Source: Pseudomonas solani (GTDB taxonomy: Bacteria; Pseudomonadota; Gammaproteobacteria; Pseudomonadales; Pseudomonadaceae). From it: a DNA stretch of 64,000 nucleotides. Made by a program: the position numbers and the translations under genes. Positions 59,219-64,000 of this stretch are shown here, in pieces. Location of the stretch: NCBI RefSeq assembly GCF_026072635.1, contig NZ_AP023081.1, positions 6,258,501-6,322,500 of the forward strand, written 5' to 3'. Under the pieces are notes generated by a model. The model made no database searches. It worked only from the letters and a program-made list of their open reading frames with translations, and was not told the DNA's origin. Position 1 is the first letter of the stretch. Every line of letters begins with the position of its first letter.

Positions 59219-59618
59219 TGGAACCGCCGGGCGGCCCCGATAACGAGGCGCGAATGGTGCGGGCTGGCAGCAGAAAAAACAATGGCACAGTGCCCCTATC
59301 CGACCTGCGCCGTGGGCAAGGCCATGCGGGTTTCAGTGCCATCGGAAAACAGGGAGCCCCCGTAGGTTGGGCTGAGGTACGAAGCCCAACGCAGCAAGGC
59401 CGAGCATCGCACCGTTGGGCCTCGCTGCGCTCGGCGCCAACCTACGGCGCCATGCCCAACCCAATCACCGTGCCGGTGTAGGTCGGGTGCAACCCGACAG
59501 GGGTTTCGCACAACAACATCGCGGGTTTCACCCGCCCTACCGCCGCACTCCACCGACGGTGGCGGCGGGAGCACCCAGGCGTAGCCCGGGCTTCAGCCCG
59601 GGAACGGTGGAGGCAGGA
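59219..59618. repeat. REP-like palindromes between lapG and the DUF1145 gene
   Basis: No gene is seen. Contains a large imperfect palindrome with CGTAGGTTGGG (59361) and CCAACCTACGG (about 59438-59448), GTAGGTCGGGTGCAACCCGA (about 59479-59498) and GTAGCCCGGGCTTCAGCCCG (59582-59601). The left part (59219-59350) may hold the lapG promoter; I see no clear boxes. Confidence 0.7.
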
Positions 59619-59864
59619 TCAGCGCAGCCCGCGCAGATGGAGGAAGCCGAACAGCAGCACCTGGGTGCGCTCCAGCCAGGGGAAGGGACGGGCCTTGAGC
59701 TTGCGGTTGAACAGCGCGGCCTCGGCCACGTGGACCAGCAGCATCACACCGGCCACCAGCAGCAGGGGGCGGTGCAGGGGCTCGCCGAAGGGGTAGACGA
59801 TATTGAGGATCGCCACCAGCCAGAACATGGCCAGGGCGCCCTTGGCGAACGACAGGACGTGCAT
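59619..59864 (-). CDS. DUF1145-like small membrane protein
   Basis: An 81-residue protein with two membrane helices (KGALAMFWLVAILNIVYPFG and PLLLVAGVMLLVHVAEAALF) and a basic C-terminus, matching the small DUF1145/YhhL type. ATG 59864 follows GGAGAACC. Function unknown. It is 123 bp downstream of the alkyl sulfatase gene on the same strand. Confidence 0.8.
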   Translation of the reverse strand: MHVLSFAKGALAMFWLVAILNIVYPFGEPLHRPLLLVAGVMLLVHVAEAALFNRKLKARPFPWLERTQVLLFGFLHLRGLR

Positions 59865-59987
59865 AGGGGTTCTCCATTGCAAGGTTGAGCCTTGCAGTGT
59901 GCCGTCTCCGGCCGCGCGCGCCTTCCGCACTTTCGTTTGGCCGGCGCGCGCGACGGTGGGTCAGCCCGCCTGCGCGCTCGGGGTGGG

Positions 59988-61775
59988 TCAGCGCACCGTC
60001 AGGGCGATGGGGGCGTCCTCGAAGTCGAAGCAACCGAGGAAGGTCTTGATGTCCAGCAGGTTGCCGTCCACCTTCACGTCGCCCAGCAGCGCGCCCTTGA
60101 GCAGGCCGTTCTCGCCGCTGATCACGGTGTCGAGGTAGGTCTTGTCGAAGGTCAGCTTCAACGTGGTGCCCTCGGGGATGCCCGGGTGCATCTCCACCAC
60201 GCCGCGGCGTATCTCCAGCGCCCACTGCTCGTTGATATCGGGGAAGACGAAGCCCAGGGTGAGGTTCACGTCGGCGCTCTTCTCCGGATCGATGCGGGTG
60301 ACCCAGTTCTGCAGGAAGATCCGCGCCGGCAGGTTCTTCAGCATGTCCGGCGAGAGGAAGGCGTTGCGCAGCCCCTGGGACAGCTGCAGCGCGGCATCGC
60401 CCTCGAGCTTGCCTTCCAGCTCCATGGCGCTCATCAGGTACCAGTTGCGCCAGTTGATGTTCATGCTGGCGTAGCCCAGGCGGCGGAAGCTGCGGGCCTT
60501 GATGTCGCGAGCCAACTTGTCGTCGTGGTCGACGCGGATGGCGTAGCTGGCCAGCTCGGCCGCCCATTGCCAGTCCCCCTTGAGGTAGGCGTCGCCGGCG
60601 GCCAGCAGCAGCTTGTCACGCCCACCCATGAGGGCGATCAGGCGCTTGGCCTTCTCCGCCGGCGGCGTCGGGTCGAGGTCCACCGGGTCGCCCTGGAACC
60701 AGCCCAGGTAGCCCTGGTAGATCTGCCGCACGCTGTGCTTCACGGTGCCGTAGTACTCGCGCAGGTAGGGCGTGTAACCGGCCAGGTGCGGCGGCAGCTT
60801 GACCTTCTCCACCAACTCGTCGGGGGTCAGGCCCTTGTTCATCCAGCGCACGGTCTGATCGTGGATGTAGGCGATGGCGTCGCGGGTCATGCGCAGCACC
60901 TCTTCCACCTTGTCGCGGCCGGACACCGGCTGGCCGTGCAGCGGCACCATGTAGTCGGCCTTGAAGGCACGCAGCTTGTCGAGGCTCTGCACCCACACCC
61001 CCGGGTCGCGGAACTTGGTGCCGCGCAGGGTGTGGACGTTGGGCAGGGTCGGCCCCTGGGTCACCTCGGCGCTGATCAGCACGCGGTTGTCCGGCAGGTA
61101 GAGGACGATCTCGTCCGGCGCCTCGCTGGGCACATGGAGGAACTGCACCTTCAGCCCGGCGATGGTGGTATCCAGGGCTTCCTTGAAGGTGACGGTCGGC
61201 GCGATGAAGGTGGAGGCGCCGGGATGGGCCAGCGGGCCGAGGCCGGCGTTCATGTCGCGCTTGTCGCTGTCCGGCAGGGCCGCGCCGAAGCTGTAGCCCG
61301 AGCGCATGCCGAGGATCGGACCCACCAGCGCGCCCTGGGTCACCACGTTGTCCAGCAGGGTTTCCTGGGCGTAGATCTGCACCTCGCCGCGCTTCACCTG
61401 CTCCTCGCTGACGAAGCCCTTCACGCCGTTGATGTGGTCCGGGTGGAAGTGGGTGTAGACGATGGCCTTGATCGGCTTGGCGCTGATCTTGCGGAACTCC
61501 GCCAGCACCTTGCGCGACTGCTCGGCGGACTCGCCCGTGTCGACGATGATCAGCCCTTCCGGCGCCTCGATCATCACGCTGTTGGCCAGGTTCCAGCCCA
61601 CCGCCGACCAGACGTTGTCGGCGATCTTGTAGACCTTCTCGTCAAAGTGCCGGGTGTGCTCGGCAAGCTCGGCGTTGATGCTCGGCTCCAAAGTCTCGTC
61701 GGGCAGCGCGGCGTCGGCGCCGAATGGCAGGGCGGCGGCCAGCAGCAGGCCGCCGAAGCGGGTGGTGATGCGCAT
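59988..61775 (-). CDS. Exported alkyl sulfatase (metallo-beta-lactamase fold)
   Basis: A 595-residue enzyme with a signal peptide (MRITTRFGGLLLAAALPFGA DA). The metallo-beta-lactamase domain has the zinc motif THFHPDHINGV plus VIIDTGES-like and HGQPVSG elements. An alkyl-sulfatase dimerisation domain follows (KHSVRQIYQGYLGWFQGDPV, LAAGDAYLKGDWQWAAELAS), then a C-terminal SCP2-like domain that gathers hydrophobic substrates. This is the SdsA1/YjcS layout, somewhat shorter. It would release sulfate from alkyl sulfates such as SDS in the periplasm. It is divergent from a LysR gene, as sdsA1 is from sdsB1. Confidence 0.88.
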   Translation of the reverse strand: MRITTRFGGLLLAAALPFGADAALPDETLEPSINAELAEHTRHFDEKVYKIADNVWSAVGWNLANSVMIEAPEGLIIVDTGESAEQSRKVLAEFRKISAKPIKAIVYTHFHPDHINGVKGFVSEEQVKRGEVQIYAQETLLDNVVTQGALVGPILGMRSGYSFGAALPDSDKRDMNAGLGPLAHPGASTFIAPTVTFKEALDTTIAGLKVQFLHVPSEAPDEIVLYLPDNRVLISAEVTQGPTLPNVHTLRGTKFRDPGVWVQSLDKLRAFKADYMVPLHGQPVSGRDKVEEVLRMTRDAIAYIHDQTVRWMNKGLTPDELVEKVKLPPHLAGYTPYLREYYGTVKHSVRQIYQGYLGWFQGDPVDLDPTPPAEKAKRLIALMGGRDKLLLAAGDAYLKGDWQWAAELASYAIRVDHDDKLARDIKARSFRRLGYASMNINWRNWYLMSAMELEGKLEGDAALQLSQGLRNAFLSPDMLKNLPARIFLQNWVTRIDPEKSADVNLTLGFVFPDINEQWALEIRRGVVEMHPGIPEGTTLKLTFDKTYLDTVISGENGLLKGALLGDVKVDGNLLDIKTFLGCFDFEDAPIALTVR

Positions 61776-61871
61776 GATGTCGGCTCGTTGTTGTTATGGG
61801 AGCAGACAGGCTGGCAGGCGCCGATCAATAATTCCAATGCATTCCTCTGCCGAAATCGATGCGGGATACGC

Positions 61872-62777
61872 ATGAACGACCTACGCCAGCTCCGCCACTT
61901 CGTCGCCCTCGCCGAACACGGCCACTTCGCCCGCGCGGCCGAGGCGGTCAACCTCAGCCAGCCGGCCCTGAGCCGCAGCATCCAGGCCCTGGAGGCCAGC
62001 CTCGGTTGCAGCCTGCTGGACCGCGGCCCCCGGCAGATCACCCTCACCGCCCATGGCCGCCTGGTGCTGGAACACGCCCGGCGCCTGCTGGACGGCCGCC
62101 GCGCCCTGCACAGCGCCGTGGCCCAACTGGAGAACCTCGACAGCGGCGAACTGCGCCTGGGTGCCGGCCCCTACCCCGCCGCGCGCCTGGTGCCCCGCAC
62201 GCTGGGCCGCTTCGCCGGGGCCCACCCGGGCGTGCAGGTGCAGTTGCGCATCGAGGATTGGCACAGCCTGCGCAGCCAATTGCTGGGGGACGCCATCGAG
62301 CTGTTCGTGGCGGACGTACGCGAGTTCGAAGGCGACCCGCTGCTGCACATCACGCCCCTGCGCCGCCACGCCGGCACCCTCTTCTGCCGCCCCAGCCACC
62401 CGCTGCTGCAACGACCCCGCCTGCGGGTCGAGGACCTGGCCGTCTACCCGCTGGCCGGCACCCAGCTGCCCGTCGAGGTGGCGCGCACCCTCGGCGCGTT
62501 GAACAACAAGGCGCAACCGCTGGGCATCGAGTGCGACAACTTCATGGTGCTCAAGGCCCTGGTGGCCGACAGCGAGGTGATCAGCATGGCGCCCTGGGAC
62601 GTACTGGCCGAAGACGTCGCGGCCGGCCGCCTGGCGGTGCTGCTGCCGGTGGACAACCTCGACGCCCGCTCGGCCTATGGCATCGTCAGCCACGCCGGGC
62701 GCAGCCTGTCACCGGCTGCGCGGGCGATGGTGGAGTACTTGCTGGAAGAAGACGCCCAACCCATTACCGGCTACTGA
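61872..62777 (+). CDS. LysR-family regulator, likely of the alkyl sulfatase
   Basis: A 301-residue LysR-type regulator: helix-turn-helix in residues 1-60 (LRQLRHFVALAEHGHFARAA, VNLSQPALSRSIQALEASLG), then the effector-binding domain. ATG 61872 starts the conserved domain; the very long open frame upstream is antisense to the sulfatase. The 96-bp divergent spacing to the sulfatase and the known SdsB1-sdsA1 pairing suggest it activates that gene. This is inference from context. Confidence 0.9.
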   Translation: MNDLRQLRHFVALAEHGHFARAAEAVNLSQPALSRSIQALEASLGCSLLDRGPRQITLTAHGRLVLEHARRLLDGRRALHSAVAQLENLDSGELRLGAGPYPAARLVPRTLGRFAGAHPGVQVQLRIEDWHSLRSQLLGDAIELFVADVREFEGDPLLHITPLRRHAGTLFCRPSHPLLQRPRLRVEDLAVYPLAGTQLPVEVARTLGALNNKAQPLGIECDNFMVLKALVADSEVISMAPWDVLAEDVAAGRLAVLLPVDNLDARSAYGIVSHAGRSLSPAARAMVEYLLEEDAQPITGY

Positions 62778-62905
62778 CAACTATCTGCGTTGCCATCGCT
62801 GCGTTGAAAACAGGCTCAAGAGGCTCATTTACGGCGCGTAAACTCCGCTCTCTCGCCCGTTTTCGCCTTGCGCTGGCTTCCTCGCCTAGGTTTCAGTGCT
62901 CTGCT

Positions 62906-63442
62906 TTAGCGACGGTTCTGCTGCGACCAGTCACTGCGGTGCGGGCGGATGGGGTTTTCGTGGGGGCGCACCTGGTAGGCCGGCGGCACAGCGTAGCTGG
63001 GGCGACCGCCGCCCTGGTTCCAGCCCTGTTGCGGCGGGCGGTTGCCGCCCCAGTTCTGCAGGCGCGGGGTGTAGTCGTGGCGACGCTCGTTCCAGTCCGG
63101 GCGCGGCGGGTTGCGGTTGTCCCAACGCCGCGAGTCGTGCCGGTTGTCATGGCGATCGTCGTGGCGGTCGTAGCGATGGTCGTTGCGCCCGTCGTAGCGG
63201 CGGTCATTGCGCGGCGGCTGGTAGGGCTGCGGGCGCACCTGGTAGTAGCGCTGCGGCTGGTAGATGCGCTCGGTCCGGTAGTAATAGGTCGGGGAACCCT
63301 GGTAATAGGCCGGCTGCTGCACGACATAGCCACCGCCGCCATAGCTGCGCGGGTAGCCACGGTAATCGTCGTCATAGTCGTAGACGGCACAACCACCCAG
63401 GGACAGGCCCAGTACTGCGATCAACATCGTTCGATAGGACAT
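62906..63442 (-). CDS. Tyr/Arg-rich lipoprotein of unknown function
   Basis: A 178-residue protein with a lipoprotein signal (MSYRTMLIAVLGLSLGGC, lipobox LGGC). The mature part is low in complexity: Tyr/Gly/Gln-rich (YRGYPRSYGGGGYVVQQPAY), then Arg/Asp/His repeats (RYDRHDDRHDNRHDSRRWD), then Pro/Gln/Asn-rich. It is likely an intrinsically disordered surface or periplasmic protein. ATG 63442 follows a full AAGGAGG. Confidence 0.8.
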   Translation of the reverse strand: MSYRTMLIAVLGLSLGGCAVYDYDDDYRGYPRSYGGGGYVVQQPAYYQGSPTYYYRTERIYQPQRYYQVRPQPYQPPRNDRRYDGRNDHRYDRHDDRHDNRHDSRRWDNRNPPRPDWNERRHDYTPRLQNWGGNRPPQQGWNQGGGRPSYAVPPAYQVRPHENPIRPHRSDWSQQNRR

Positions 63443-63687
63443 GGCGGCCTCCTTCGACCGCTGGGACGGCGCCAACGAATGTCGGCACCCGGGATTTCTC
63501 CCACAATCTTCGACACCGTTTCACACGGCCGGTGTGCATCCCTCCGTCGGCAAAATCCATTTCCAGTTATTACCGCGCACCAGCATGAAGCGCCCCGCCC
63601 CAGAGACGGGCACGCCCCGCCCCTTTACAGCGCTGGCATTCACTCCGCCCTGCCCCACAACGCCCGCCGCCAGCGGCTCGCGCCGGG

Positions 63688-63704
63688 TTGGCACGGCCTT
63701 CGCT
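63688..63704 (+). promoter_or_regulatory. Sigma-54 (RpoN) promoter
   Basis: TTGGCACGGCCTTCGCT keeps the -24 GG and -12 GC exactly ten bases apart and agrees with TGGCACG-N4-TTGCW except for one base. Transcription would begin near 63716, just before the riboswitch. This fits nitrogen-limited control of guanidine use. Confidence 0.7.
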
Positions 63705-63754
63705 AAGGATCAGGCGTGCAGGAGCAACCCGGTGGAAGCCGGGGTCCGCGGCAC

Positions 63755-63865
63755 CACAACTTGCAATGGCTGGCTAGGGTTCCGGCTCGCGAAAGCGGGT
63801 GGCTGGTCCGAGAGCCGGCGACCTCCTCCGAGGTTACACGGCGGGACAAAAGCCCGGGAGAACGC
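63755..63865 (+). ncRNA. Guanidine-I (ykkC) riboswitch
   Basis: The conserved blocks of the ykkC/guanidine-I class appear in order: GGCTAGGGTTCCG (about 63773), GGCTGGTCCGAGAG (about 63802) and ACACGGCGGGACAAAAGCCC with GGGAGA after it (63837-63862). The RNA would turn on the downstream gene when guanidine binds. Exact ends were estimated from the blocks. Confidence 0.87.
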
Positions 63866-63928
63866 GCCCCTGCATGCAGGGAAGTGCCGCGACGCTCCCG
63901 CTGTCCCTAACCGAACTGGAGGTCATCC

Positions 63929-64000
63929 ATGCGCAAGCCCCGTCTGTTCGCCGTACTCGCTGCCGGCCTAGCCGCCGCCATCAGCTTCAACTCCAACGCA
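63929..64000 (+). CDS. Start of an exported protein, cut by the window end
   Basis: Only 24 codons are visible, and they are mostly a signal peptide (RLFAVLAAGLAAAISFNSNA). ATG 63929 follows GGAGG at 63918-63922. Placed under a guanidine riboswitch, it is most likely the substrate-binding protein of the ABC transporter that precedes guanidine carboxylase genes; this is inference from the regulator. Confidence 0.7.
   Translation, partial: MRKPRLFAVLAAGLAAAISFNSNA

Larger units (their letters stand above)
63443..63928. other. Intergenic leader region
   Basis: A 486-bp region without a gene between divergent lipoprotein and transporter-type genes. Its right half holds a sigma-54 promoter (63688-63704) and a guanidine-I riboswitch (about 63755-63865), and then a perfect CCCTGCATGCAGGG palindrome at 63869-63882 in the expression platform. 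Confidence 0.75.

Noticed and set aside
59892..61871. Long plus-strand extension upstream of the LysR gene
   Set aside because: It is antisense to the alkyl sulfatase, and the LysR helix-turn-helix begins right at ATG 61872.
61859..63706. 615-codon plus-strand frame over the LysR and lipoprotein genes
   Set aside because: Arg/Pro/Ala-rich shadow frame without domains; overlaps two better-supported genes.
63800..63840. Cobalamin riboswitch (B12-box-like AGCCGGCGACC)
   Set aside because: The match is partial, while the neighbouring blocks fit the guanidine-I class in order and spacing.

Overview
The window reads as a stretch of a high-GC Pseudomonas chromosome. The clearest pointers are a LapA-type giant adhesin with its LapEBC type I exporter and LapD/LapG control pair, a gspCDEFGHIJKLM type II secretion operon, many short Pseudomonas-style palindromic repeats (GTAGG-type REP-like elements), and gene families typical of the genus (GlxA-type AraC regulators, alkyl sulfatase with a LysR neighbour). 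No rRNA, tRNA or CRISPR array was seen.

Layout. 1-7.0 kb: 3' part of a methyl-accepting chemotaxis receptor, LysR and AraC regulators, a winged-helix/STAND ATPase regulator, a GlxA-type regulator and a TerC/YgdQ membrane protein. 7.08-8.30 kb: first IS110-family element. 8.5-10.6 kb: a small unknown protein and a GAF/GGDEF-like/EAL protein. 10.8-22.2 kb: a GbpA-type lytic polysaccharide monooxygenase followed directly by a type II secretion operon, whose probable substrate it is; gspL carries a frameshift. 22.2-24.8 kb: amidase, divergent TetR regulator with a phased operator array, and an SRPBCC protein. 24.9-26.9 kb: a two-gene RNA repair cassette (ATP-dependent RNA ligase and HD-Pnk end-healing enzyme). 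27.2-30.1 kb: PH/SHOCT-like protein, MFS transporter, GFA-family protein. 30.1-31.8 kb: a repeat-rich spacer and the second IS110 copy. 31.9-33.5 kb: small membrane/exported proteins and a yeast-type cytosine deaminase. 33.6-55.4 kb: lapC, lapB, lapE on the minus strand and the divergent 5,353-residue lapA adhesin, then a small conserved gene. 55.4-56.4 kb: a wrecked aldo/keto reductase containing a multi-hairpin repeat. 56.5-59.2 kb: lapG-lapD. 59.6-62.8 kb: DUF1145-like protein, alkyl sulfatase and its likely LysR regulator. 62.9-64 kb: a lipoprotein, then a sigma-54 promoter, a guanidine-I riboswitch and the first 24 codons of an exported protein.

How the parts fit. LapA is exported by LapEBC and held at the surface; its N-terminal TAAG site is the LapG cleavage site, and LapD holds LapG when c-di-GMP is high. 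FleQ-like boxes between lapE and lapA point to transcriptional control by the same messenger. The EAL protein at 8.8-10.6 kb could feed into this pool, but that is inference.

The most striking signal is in the two 1,218-bp IS110 elements. Each carries a long left noncoding end that folds on paper into two guide-bearing loops. One loop matches the actual insertion site, a short palindromic repeat. The other matches the element's own joined ends. Both insertions share a CT core. This is the layout of a bridge-RNA-guided recombinase, and the window also holds two unoccupied copies of the target repeat.
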